This document shows, in pieces, positions 35,996 to 43,613 of a stretch of DNA of 64,000 bases. Positions within the stretch are counted from its first letter, which is position 1, and every line of letters starts with the position of its first letter. Below the pieces are notes generated by a model. The model did no database searches and was not told the origin of the DNA. It saw only the letters and a list, made by a program, of their open reading frames with translations. A program made the position numbers and the translations under genes. This DNA comes from Symbioplanes lichenis (GTDB lineage: Bacteria; Actinomycetota; Actinomycetes; Mycobacteriales; Micromonosporaceae): the NCBI RefSeq assembly GCF_030709675.1, contig NZ_JAUZQD010000006.1:248001-312000 (forward strand), read 5' to 3'.

Positions 35996-36566
35996 CCGCC
36001 TCGACCGCGGCCTTGGCCAGAGCGGTCACCTCGTCCAGGTCGCGGGAGATCATCCAGGACCCGCTCACGGTACGCACGGCCGGCACCGCCAGGTAATCGC
36101 CAAGCGTGGCCGCGTCGACCCCGCCCGACGGCACGAACCGCACGCCCGGGAAGGGCGCCGACAGGGCCCGGATGTAGCCGGGGCCGCCTAGCAGCCCGGC
36201 CGGGAAGAGCTTGACCTCGTCGAACCCGAGGGCCACGGCGGCCATCAGCTCGGAGGCGGTGGCGACGCCGGGCAGCACCGGCACGTCGTAGGACCGGGCG
36301 CGCTCGACGACCGCCGCCGACAGCCCCGGGCACACGATGAACTGAGCACCGGCCGCGACCACCTGGTCGACGTGCTCCGGGGTGAGCACGGAACCGGCGC
36401 CGACGCGCAGGCCCCCGACCGTACTCGCCCGGCGGATGCCCTCGAGACCCGCCGCCGTCCGCAGGGTGATCTCCACGTCGGTGACGCCGCCGGCCAGCAG
36501 CGCCGCGCCGAGCGGGGCGGCCTGCGCGGCGTCGTCGAGGACCACCACGGGCAGGATCGGATTCAT
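35982..36566 (-). CDS. eda: 2-dehydro-3-deoxy-phosphogluconate (KDPG/KDPGal) aldolase
   Basis: The 194-residue class I aldolase has the catalytic-Lys segment FDEVKLFPAG near residues 108-117. Family segments are VEITLRTAAGLEGIRR near 31-46, VGAGSVLTPEHV, and the phosphate-binding FVPSGGVDAAT. It splits KDPG (or the galactonate analogue) into pyruvate and glyceraldehyde 3-phosphate. No dehydratase, kinase or uptake gene lies beside it, so the sugar route is unclear. The ATG at 36566 follows GAGGAGG. Confidence 0.94.
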   Translation of the reverse strand: MNPILPVVVLDDAAQAAPLGAALLAGGVTDVEITLRTAAGLEGIRRASTVGGLRVGAGSVLTPEHVDQVVAAGAQFIVCPGLSAAVVERARSYDVPVLPGVATASELMAAVALGFDEVKLFPAGLLGGPGYIRALSAPFPGVRFVPSGGVDAATLGDYLAVPAVRTVSGSWMISRDLDEVTALAKAAVEAVTPG

Positions 36567-36607
36567 CGAGCCTCCTCACTTCGTGGACCTACCCTATGCT
36601 GTGGAGC

Positions 36608-37009
36608 ATGTCACTGCTGCGGACCGCCATCGGGACAGTGCTGCGCCGCCTGCGCCAGGGGCAGGGCCGGACGCTGCAGGACGTCGCCGACGACGCGGGC
36701 GTGTCGATGCCGTACCTGTCGGAGATCGAGCGGGGCCGCAAGGAGGCGTCGTCGGAGATCCTGGCCACGATCTGCCGGGCGCTGGGCATCGCGCTGCCCG
36801 ACCTGCTCGAGGAGGTGCGGCTCGAGCTGCTGCGGGCCGACCCCGCCGTGGTGCCGGGCCGGCTGCGCGCCGGGCACAGCCAGGGCTCCTATGCTCTGGG
36901 CCGATCTGCCTCGGGCAGAGAAAGCGGCGTCCGCGGCATGCGCACGCCCAGACTGGCCCTATGCAGAACACTCAGCCCTACGGCTTCCAGCTTTTCGACG
37001 AGCTGCTGA
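36608..37009 (+). CDS. XRE-family regulator (ClgR-like), 3' end overlaps clpP
   Basis: The protein starts MSLLRTAIGTVLRRLR and has a Cro/C1-type helix-turn-helix (GRTLQDVADDAGVSMPYLSEIERGRKEASSEILATICRALG, residues 18-58), like ClgR regulators of Clp proteases. The conserved part ends near residue 90. The frame continues with a low-similarity tail (GHSQGSYALGRSASGRES) and overlaps clpP by 49 bases in another frame. It probably controls clpP, and perhaps other Clp genes, by translational and transcriptional coupling. The tail may be a genuine variant or a sign of an upstream frameshift. Confidence 0.8.
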   Translation: MSLLRTAIGTVLRRLRQGQGRTLQDVADDAGVSMPYLSEIERGRKEASSEILATICRALGIALPDLLEEVRLELLRADPAVVPGRLRAGHSQGSYALGRSASGRESGVRGMRTPRLALCRTLSPTASSFSTSC

Positions 37010-37536
37010 AGGAGCGCATCGTCTTCCTCGGCACCGAGGTGACCGACGAGAGCGCCAACACGCTCTGCGCCCAGCTGCTCCTGCTCTCCGCGGCCGACCC
37101 GGTGAAGGACATCCAGTTCTACATCAACTCGCCGGGCGGCTCGGTCACGGCGGGGATGGCCGTCTACGACACGATGCGGTTCATCCCCAACGACGTGGCG
37201 ACGATCGGCTTCGGCATGGCCGCGTCCATGGGACAGTTCCTGCTCACGGCGGGGACACCCGGCAAGAGGTACGCCCTCCCCCACGCCCGCATCATGATGC
37301 ACCAGGCGTCGGGCGGCATCGGCGGCACCGCGGCCGACGTCACCATCCAGGCCGAGAACATGCTCTTCGTCAAGCGGCAGATGCACGAGCTGATCGCGTC
37401 GCACAGCGGACAGTCCGTCGAGCGGATCGCGGAGGACTCGGACCGCGACCGCTGGTTCACTGCCGATCAGGCCCGCGAGTACGGGCTGATCGACACCGTC
37501 ATCACCGAAGCGGCCGCGGTCCCGGCCCTCACCTGA
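36961..37536 (+). CDS. clpP: ATP-dependent Clp protease proteolytic subunit
   Basis: The 191-residue peptidase has the ClpP triad context: the nucleophile Ser in GFGMAASMGQFLL near residue 91, and the His in ARIMMHQASGG near 115. The later catalytic Asp is expected near 164 (DSDRDRWFTADQAREYGLID). YINSPGGSVTAGMAVYDTM is conserved. It forms the barrel that degrades proteins fed by Clp ATPases. This copy is paired with a ClgR-like gene and is not in a clpP1P2-tig-clpX arrangement, so it is probably a specialised extra ClpP. ATG at 36961 lacks a clear ribosome site, consistent with coupling to the upstream gene. Confidence 0.95.
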   Translation: MQNTQPYGFQLFDELLKERIVFLGTEVTDESANTLCAQLLLLSAADPVKDIQFYINSPGGSVTAGMAVYDTMRFIPNDVATIGFGMAASMGQFLLTAGTPGKRYALPHARIMMHQASGGIGGTAADVTIQAENMLFVKRQMHELIASHSGQSVERIAEDSDRDRWFTADQAREYGLIDTVITEAAAVPALT

Positions 37537-38098
37537 CGAACATGGCGTCCTGAGCGCCCGGCCGGTGCACCTCGAGCCGGCCGTCCGGGTGCAGTCGGAC
37601 GGTGGTGGTGGCCGACCGTACGCCGGGCTCCGGATCCTCCCCCGCCGCGACCGGCACCTCGTCGCCGAACATCGCCCGCGCCGCCGCAGCCGAGGCCACG
37701 GGCGCGTGACCGGTCCGGTTGGCGCTGCTCACGTAGAGGATCGGGTGCTCAGCCAGCAACCCGGCGACCGGCGCCCAGCGCGCCCCGAAAAGCAGCGCCC
37801 ACCCGTCCTTCGTCGCCGGCCGCAGCCAGGCCGGAACGTCCGCCGGCACCGGCACGAGCAACGTCACCAGATCCTCGCGCAGCAGCCGCCACCCGATCGC
37901 CCCGGCTGCCGTGTCCCGGGGAAGTACGTGGTCCAGCGTCTCGTCGTGGTGACACCACAGCGCGACCGGCTGATCCGCGGGCCGGCCCTTGAGCAGGTTG
38001 ACGGCCTGCGGGCTCGTCGCGGCGACGACATGCGTCAGCGGCGCCGGATTGGGCACGACAACGGCCCCGCCGGCCGCGAGGGTGTCACGGGCGTTCAC
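37529..38098 (-). CDS. YrdC/Sua5-domain protein, partner of a DRE-TIM lyase
   Basis: The 189-residue protein is a YrdC/Sua5-like domain: GGAVVVPNPAPLTHVVAATSP at the N-terminus, KGRPADQPVALWCHH near residues 37-51 (the KxR substrate loop of Sua5-type enzymes), and LYVSSANRTGHAP near 128. Classical members make threonylcarbamoyl-AMP for tRNA. This one lacks the Sua5 C-terminal domain and is coupled by overlap to an unusual lyase, so it more likely carbamoylates or adenylates a small molecule. GTG at 38098 overlaps the lyase stop. Its stop overlaps clpP's 3' end by 8 bases. Function inferred. Confidence 0.8.
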   Translation of the reverse strand: MNARDTLAAGGAVVVPNPAPLTHVVAATSPQAVNLLKGRPADQPVALWCHHDETLDHVLPRDTAAGAIGWRLLREDLVTLLVPVPADVPAWLRPATKDGWALLFGARWAPVAGLLAEHPILYVSSANRTGHAPVASAAAARAMFGDEVPVAAGEDPEPGVRSATTTVRLHPDGRLEVHRPGAQDAMFVR

Positions 38099-39312
38099 CG
38101 GGCCACCGTAAGCCCGTCGAGATAGCCGGCGAAGGTCGCCTCGTCGACGGTCGCCCGGCCCGCCCGGTAGGCGTGCGCCTTCACCCACGCCATCGCCGCC
38201 CGCACCTGCTCCCGCCCGAGCCGGTAGCCGAGCCGTTCCGCCACCGCGGCGACCACCCGGGCACTGGCGAGATGGGTGAGCAGCACTTGCGGCTCGACCC
38301 CGAGCACCTCCCGCGGGTCGAACGGCTGGAAGATCCGGGGCTCCACGAACGGCGTACCGGTCGAGATCGTGCCGACGCCCGACCCGACGATCGGCGTCGT
38401 CACCGTCAGCGGCACGCCCGTGGCCGCGGACACCTGGGCGGCCAGTCCCGGCAGCCGGGTGAGGTCCGGAGCGGTCCACCACGGCTGCGCGTCCGGCCCC
38501 AGCAGCGCCTCCGGATGCCGGGCCAGCAGGAACAGCAGCTGCTCGGTGGCGACCAGCCCGGTCCGCTCGGCCAGGCCGAGCCACGAGCTGGAGATGACGC
38601 GTACGCCGGCCGCCAGCGCCCGCATCGAGTTGGCCAGCCCGAGCCCGAGATCGTTGTGCAGATGCGAGCCGAGCACCGTCTCCGGGCCCGCCCCGGCCGC
38701 GACCGCCTCGAACATCGCCGCGCAGTCCGCCGGCAGCTGGCAGCCCACCGTGTCGGCGAGCAGCACGACTCCGGCGCCGGCCGCGGTGCTGCGGGCGGCG
38801 TACTCGGCCATCAACCCGTGATCGGCGCGCGACGCGTCCGCGAAGCACACGTCCACGGCGACGTGGCCGTCCCGCGCCCGGGCCACGAGGTCCGCCCCGG
38901 CGGCGAGGGCTGCGCGGCCGGTGGTGTGGACCATGGCGCCGGCCATGGCGTCCGTGGCGGGCACGACGACCATGACGCGGGCGTGGGCGCTGCCGCGTAC
39001 GGAGGCCAGCGCCTGGTCGACGTCCCCGGCCGCCCCGCGACAGACCGCCGCGACGCTCACGCAGCCCTCGGCTTCCGCCGCCACCTGGCGTACGGCTTCG
39101 TACTCCTCGGCGCAGACAGCCGGGAAGCCGGCGGCGAAAACAACATGCCGGGGCCCGTCGGCGCCGAACATCGCCCCCTGCTCCCGCGCGAGCCGCACCC
39201 GCTGCCCGGCCCCCATCAACGTCTTGGCCTGCGCCCCGTCGCGCGCGGCCTCCTCCCACACCACAACCCGGCCCGCAGCCGCCGACTCCCGCACAACATC
39301 CCTGTACGACAT
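38095..39312 (-). CDS. DRE-TIM metallolyase superfamily protein (HMG-CoA lyase / isopropylmalate synthase-like)
   Basis: The 405-residue protein has the superfamily metal and base motifs: EEAARDGAQAKT near residues 20-31 (the RDG-Q of DRE-TIM enzymes) and GSHLHNDLGLGLANSMRAL near 219-237 (HxH). The C-terminal part (GSGVGTISTGTPFVEP, FQPFDPREVLG) resembles a subset of HMG-CoA lyase-like proteins. Members make or break C-C bonds next to a thioester or keto acid, for example leuA- or HMGL-type. ATG at 39312 gives MSYRDVVRES, a sensible start. It is the first gene of a two-gene unit with a YrdC-like protein. The substrate is unknown. Confidence 0.82.
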   Translation of the reverse strand: MSYRDVVRESAAAGRVVVWEEAARDGAQAKTLMGAGQRVRLAREQGAMFGADGPRHVVFAAGFPAVCAEEYEAVRQVAAEAEGCVSVAAVCRGAAGDVDQALASVRGSAHARVMVVVPATDAMAGAMVHTTGRAALAAGADLVARARDGHVAVDVCFADASRADHGLMAEYAARSTAAGAGVVLLADTVGCQLPADCAAMFEAVAAGAGPETVLGSHLHNDLGLGLANSMRALAAGVRVISSSWLGLAERTGLVATEQLLFLLARHPEALLGPDAQPWWTAPDLTRLPGLAAQVSAATGVPLTVTTPIVGSGVGTISTGTPFVEPRIFQPFDPREVLGVEPQVLLTHLASARVVAAVAERLGYRLGREQVRAAMAWVKAHAYRAGRATVDEATFAGYLDGLTVAR

Positions 39313-39406
39313 GTCGAGACTGTGGCATTTGCCCGCCCGGCCCCGGAAGGGGTGTCCCGCTAACGGATCACTCACCCGTCCCCACCAGCACGTCGCCGGC
39401 CGCCGT

Positions 39407-42400
39407 TCAGCTCAGGCGCGCCACCTCGTTGCGGAGCGGCTCGACGTCGATCGACGGCCGCAGCTTCTCGACGATCGCCCCGAGCCGGCGGCCGCCGTAG
39501 AAGGGCTTCTCCGTGGCGCGCAGCAGGTGCAGGAGCAGCCTTCCGTACGCTTCCGGGTGCTCCTCGACGCGGTCGTCGAAGGATTTCAGGAGCCGCGTGT
39601 GCGGGTCGAAGCGGGCGCCGTGCCGGGTGGCCAGCGTCACGGCCTCGTCCGTCGAGTCCTTCAGCCTGAGCGCCCAGGCAGCCATGGCCGACGCCTCGCC
39701 GTCGGTCAGCGAAAGGGGCCTGCTGTCGAGGCGATTCCGCCAGTACGACCTCATCCAGCGCGACCACTGCGCTTCGGCCACCTCGGTCCCCGCCCCGGCG
39801 AGCAGCTCGTCCACGTCGCGGATCCAGGCGGTCCGGGCCTCGGTCGGTGCCGTCCGGGTGAACTTCGGCAGCCATTCCCCGGGATCCGCCGTCGCGTAAA
39901 AGGTCACCTGGGCCAGGACACCGGTGATGCCGCGGCCCCGCTCGGGACGGAATTGGTCCACGCGCCGCGCGGCTTCGAGCAGCGAGGTGCGCAGACCAGC
40001 TTCCAGCAGGCGGTCGTTGACCCGGCCGCTCGACAGGTAACCGTCCCAGCAGCGCCGGGCCCGTTCCTCGTCCGACGACCAGTCCAGGAGGGGCAAGATG
40101 CGCGACTCGGCCCACTCGTGGTCCACGGCGTGCAGGAAGGGAAGGAAGTAGCTGAAGATGATCGGGGCCGCGAGCGAATCGGCGATCATTCTTTCCAGCC
40201 GTTCCTTCATCGAGTCCGGCAGCCCGGTCCAGCCATCGGGATCGGCCTGCCGGGCGGCCTCGACGACCCGCACCCAGAACTCGGCGAGCCAGCCGCCGGG
40301 GTGATTGATCGCGACGGAGTACCAGTCGTCGCTCGCCACCCGCGAAGACTCGCCCTGGACCGCCTCCCACGTGCGGTCGGCCAGCTCGTGTGCGCCGGCC
40401 GCCCAGTCGGCTCCGGAGAGCAGCTCGGCGATCTCCATCGCGGCGAAGGGCAGCACGTCGTCCCTCAGACTCCGCACCACCTCGGCCGCCGTCGCCTGAT
40501 CCGGCTCGGCGGCGGCCCAGCCTTTCACCACGGCGGGGAAGATCACCGTCGCGCCGGTGCCGATCGCGGCGAAGCCGTCCTCCGGATGCTCGGCCACCGT
40601 CCGCTGGAGTAGCCCGAGGGCGTCCTCCCAGGTGGTCTCGTCGATGCTCCAGTCGACGTCCTCGAAGCGGCGCAGCTCGACGACGGCCGCGGCCGGATCT
40701 TCGGTGATGCGCTCGTGCAGGGCCTCGACCGACATGGGTGGCCGCGGCGGAACGGTGCCGCCCTCGGTCCACCGGCGCAGATCGGGATGCTTGCTCGCCT
40801 GGAAGCCGGGCCAGGCCGTCATCGCCGCGCGGGCGCTCGCCAGCTGCGGAGCATGGCGGGCGATCCAGTGGATGATGCCGGCCTTCTCGTGCTCGGTGGC
40901 GACGTCGTCGGGCGCCTTCACAACGTCGGCGACAAGGGCGTCGAGCACCGGCTCGTCCGCCGTTGCGGCCGTCTTCGCGATCAGCATGGCGACCTCGTGC
41001 CACAACTGGCCGACCAGCAGCCAGCCGCGCTCCCGCAGCCACGTGAGCTTGGCGGTCGCGGTCACGTCCTCGCGACAGACCCAGCCGTGCACGGCAAGCC
41101 GCCGCAGCAGCTCGGGCTCGGCGCTCTCCCAGCTCCGGAGCTGTTCGCGAGCGGTGCCGGGGTCACTGCGCAGCAACTCTTCGAGGCAGTCTCGTGCGGC
41201 ATCGATCAGGATGTCGAGCGGTTCGTGCACGTTGTCCTGCTCGTGCGGTTCGATGGCGGACCGCGCCCGGGACACCAGGTCCCAGCGACCGGACCGGGCG
41301 GTTGCCAGCAGCCGGTAGGCCTGCCGGAGATGGGTGTCCGCGATGACGAGAACCTCGGCCGCCACCGACGCCAGGTGCGGGACGAGCGCCTCTTGCCAGG
41401 CGTCCCGCAAAGAGCTCGGCTCTCCCCTGACGGTCAGCTCGAAGAACGTGCCCAAGCGAGTGAGTGTGAAGCGCGGGAACTCGACAGCCGGTGTCGTGAG
41501 ATGCGCGAAGAGAAGCAGGGCAGCATCGCGATCCGCCGGCAGCAGGGAGGCCCGCAGCGCTTCCTCCAACCAGCCAGGCCCGGCTCCCGGGTCGTCTCGC
41601 ACCAGCAGGACCAGCCACTTCGACAGCCAGGGTGGCCGGGCGGCCGGGCCCGGGTCGGTCATTAACCGGCCGATGGAGTGCCAGACCTGCGGACCGAGCC
41701 GGCCACCACAGCTCCTCACGGCTTGGAAGGCGGCCTCCGTCAGCTCCTCCACGGCGACGTAGTGCTGGGCGAACCACTCGGCGAGCGACGAATCGCCGGG
41801 CTCGGCAGTGAAGAGGCGCCGGAACTCCGGGCGCTCGGTCGCCCAGGCGAGCCACTCCGGGCCCCGGGCGTACTCGGCGAAGTATGTGACCTTGTCGGCT
41901 GTGGCCACGATGTCCTCGAGGTAGGACATCTCTTCGGGAACGCCCGACGGCGGTCCGGAGAGCAACTCGGCGACGCGCTGCCGGTGGTCGAGCAACGACA
42001 TGGCCGCCTGCCCGGCCCACTTGCCGAGCACGATCGGCAACGGGGTGTGGTCCTGGGCGTCCTTGGTGTAGGGCACGGCCGTGATGCCCAGGCGCTGCCA
42101 GTGTCGCGCCTGATCGGGGTCGTCGACGGTGAACGCGAAACGCCGGCTTGACGCGGGCAGCGCCCGGGCCAGATAGGTCATCGCGAAGTCGTTGTGGCTG
42201 TAGCCGACGAAGAGCACGGTGAAGCTCCGGAACATCCGCTCGAGGAACCGGACCGCCCAGCCGTCGAGCAGGTACGCCGCCCCGAAGTCGGCGTCGGTCG
42301 CCACCAGCCGGCGCGGGTCCTGGCCCAGCGTGCCGTGCAGGTAGACGAGGCCATCGAAGTCGTTGCCCAGCGGCAGCGCCGGTCCGCGGTATTCCGCGAG

Positions 42401-42772
42401 GCCGGGCAGGACCGTGGAAAGGTGGCGGTCGTAGTTCGTCGTCACCACTCGCGCGGTCGGTCCCGCCGCGGCGAGCCGGCCGATCGCCCGGTGCACGTCG
42501 TTGGGGCGCGACGTCGCGACGCCGATCGTCTCCGCGATGCGTCTGTGGACGTCCATCAGGGGGTGCGCGTCGGCGTAGCCGAGGATGACGTCGAGCTCGT
42601 CCGTCCCCATCGGCACGCCGGCGTCGGCGGCGATCTCCTCGGTCAGTTTCCAGAAGCTGGGCAGGTTCGACGGCGGCGCGATGGAGGCTCCCGCGCCGAC
42701 GAAGATCACGAGGTCACCGGACCGGTGCGCGTCCACCAGGTCACGCGGCAGCTCGACGTCGCCCATCCACAT
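39407..42772 (-). CDS. SIR2-like domain protein with C-terminal DUF4020 (predicted antiviral effector)
   Basis: The 1,121-residue protein begins with a SIR2-like NAD-binding domain: FVGAGAS at residues 24-30, TTNYDRHL at 111-118, the likely catalytic His146 in YLHGTLG, and FVGYSHNDF at 188-196. All core SIR2 positions needed for NAD+ hydrolysis appear present. A long middle region of helical repeats (about 270-900) is followed by a DUF4020-like end (GEASAMAAWALRLKD, then RLLKSFDDRVEEHPEAYGRLLLHLL). SIR2 effectors in other systems drain NAD+ to stop phage growth. ATG at 42772 or 42766 is the start. It is divergent from a second SIR2 unit 76 bases away. Confidence 0.88.
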   Translation of the reverse strand: MWMGDVELPRDLVDAHRSGDLVIFVGAGASIAPPSNLPSFWKLTEEIAADAGVPMGTDELDVILGYADAHPLMDVHRRIAETIGVATSRPNDVHRAIGRLAAAGPTARVVTTNYDRHLSTVLPGLAEYRGPALPLGNDFDGLVYLHGTLGQDPRRLVATDADFGAAYLLDGWAVRFLERMFRSFTVLFVGYSHNDFAMTYLARALPASSRRFAFTVDDPDQARHWQRLGITAVPYTKDAQDHTPLPIVLGKWAGQAAMSLLDHRQRVAELLSGPPSGVPEEMSYLEDIVATADKVTYFAEYARGPEWLAWATERPEFRRLFTAEPGDSSLAEWFAQHYVAVEELTEAAFQAVRSCGGRLGPQVWHSIGRLMTDPGPAARPPWLSKWLVLLVRDDPGAGPGWLEEALRASLLPADRDAALLLFAHLTTPAVEFPRFTLTRLGTFFELTVRGEPSSLRDAWQEALVPHLASVAAEVLVIADTHLRQAYRLLATARSGRWDLVSRARSAIEPHEQDNVHEPLDILIDAARDCLEELLRSDPGTAREQLRSWESAEPELLRRLAVHGWVCREDVTATAKLTWLRERGWLLVGQLWHEVAMLIAKTAATADEPVLDALVADVVKAPDDVATEHEKAGIIHWIARHAPQLASARAAMTAWPGFQASKHPDLRRWTEGGTVPPRPPMSVEALHERITEDPAAAVVELRRFEDVDWSIDETTWEDALGLLQRTVAEHPEDGFAAIGTGATVIFPAVVKGWAAAEPDQATAAEVVRSLRDDVLPFAAMEIAELLSGADWAAGAHELADRTWEAVQGESSRVASDDWYSVAINHPGGWLAEFWVRVVEAARQADPDGWTGLPDSMKERLERMIADSLAAPIIFSYFLPFLHAVDHEWAESRILPLLDWSSDEERARRCWDGYLSSGRVNDRLLEAGLRTSLLEAARRVDQFRPERGRGITGVLAQVTFYATADPGEWLPKFTRTAPTEARTAWIRDVDELLAGAGTEVAEAQWSRWMRSYWRNRLDSRPLSLTDGEASAMAAWALRLKDSTDEAVTLATRHGARFDPHTRLLKSFDDRVEEHPEAYGRLLLHLLRATEKPFYGGRRLGAIVEKLRPSIDVEPLRNEVARLS

Positions 42773-42848
42773 GACACGAAGGAGAACACATCGACGACTG
42801 TCACGCCGGTCCGGAAGGGCTCCGCTGAACGGATGACCATGGTGGAGC

Positions 42849-43613
42849 GTGGCGGACCGCATCATGGAGCGCATGCGGCGGCGGTGGCGGCAGGTCCTGG
42901 ACGATGTTCGGCGGCGGCGGTTTCTCGACCTTTACGCGACCACGTTGGTCAGCCTGGGGTTCGCCGTGGTGCTGCTGGTCGGGGCGGATCTGCCCGACAG
43001 CGTACGGTGGTCGGTGCTCTTCGCCGGGATGGGGTTTCTGCTGCTGCGGGCCGCCCTGGCGCATCATCGGGAGGAGCGTTTCCTCGACCGCAGTGATTAT
43101 GACCGCCGGCCGATCACCGAGGATCTGCGCCGGGCGAAGGATGTGTGGATCTTCGCGCCCGTGGGGTCGAACTTTCTCACCGAGGAGCGGTGCGACGTGT
43201 TGCGCCGCGGGCCGCTGGCGCGGGACGAGGGCGCCGTGCGGATCGTGGTGCTCGCGGAGTTCGATGCCGGGGACGCCATGTCGGAGCAGCTCGACGCGTT
43301 GCTCGACCATCCGGTGCAGAAGGCCGCCGACTCGTTGCGGGAGACCCGGGCGCGGCTCGCGGCGATGGCTCAGTGGCCGGTCAACGGCACGTTCGCGTAC
43401 GGGGACATCGCCTTCAACCCCGGGTTCAGCCTGGTCGCCGTGAATCCGCACGGGGCGGGCGGCTACGTCAACGTCGAGTTCCACGGGTTCCGCAACGATG
43501 CCATCCGGTCGCGGATGCACATTCACCTGACGCGGGACGACGGGCCCTGGTACACGTACTGGCTGGATCAGTTCGAGGCGATGTGGCGCTCGGCGCGCGG
43601 GGCGGCGGCATGA
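42849..43613 (+). CDS. Two-TM membrane protein coupled to a SIR2 effector
   Basis: The 254-residue protein has a basic N-terminus (MERMRRRWRQVLDDVRRRRF) and two transmembrane helices (about residues 28-46 and 52-70). A cytosolic domain follows with KDVWIFAPVGSNFLTEERCDVLRRG and VRIVVLAEFD, and a C-terminal block GFSLVAVNPHGAGGYVNVEFHGF. The last part resembles PLD-superfamily-like sensor or transcription-linked proteins but has no HKD catalytic motif. GTG at 42849 starts it. It overlaps the next (SIR2) gene by 4 bases, so the two proteins are probably a functional pair. I propose a membrane sensor or anchor; the function is unproven. Confidence 0.75.
   Translation: MADRIMERMRRRWRQVLDDVRRRRFLDLYATTLVSLGFAVVLLVGADLPDSVRWSVLFAGMGFLLLRAALAHHREERFLDRSDYDRRPITEDLRRAKDVWIFAPVGSNFLTEERCDVLRRGPLARDEGAVRIVVLAEFDAGDAMSEQLDALLDHPVQKAADSLRETRARLAAMAQWPVNGTFAYGDIAFNPGFSLVAVNPHGAGGYVNVEFHGFRNDAIRSRMHIHLTRDDGPWYTYWLDQFEAMWRSARGAAA

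Noticed and set aside
38095..39312. Assignment of the DRE-TIM gene as leuA or HMG-CoA lyase proper
   Set aside because: Superfamily motifs are clear, but it lacks the leucine-regulatory domain and the neighbour is not a leucine-pathway gene, so no specific symbol was given.
42849..43613. Phospholipase D for the 2-TM protein
   Set aside because: No HKD motif is present, so catalytic PLD activity is not supported.
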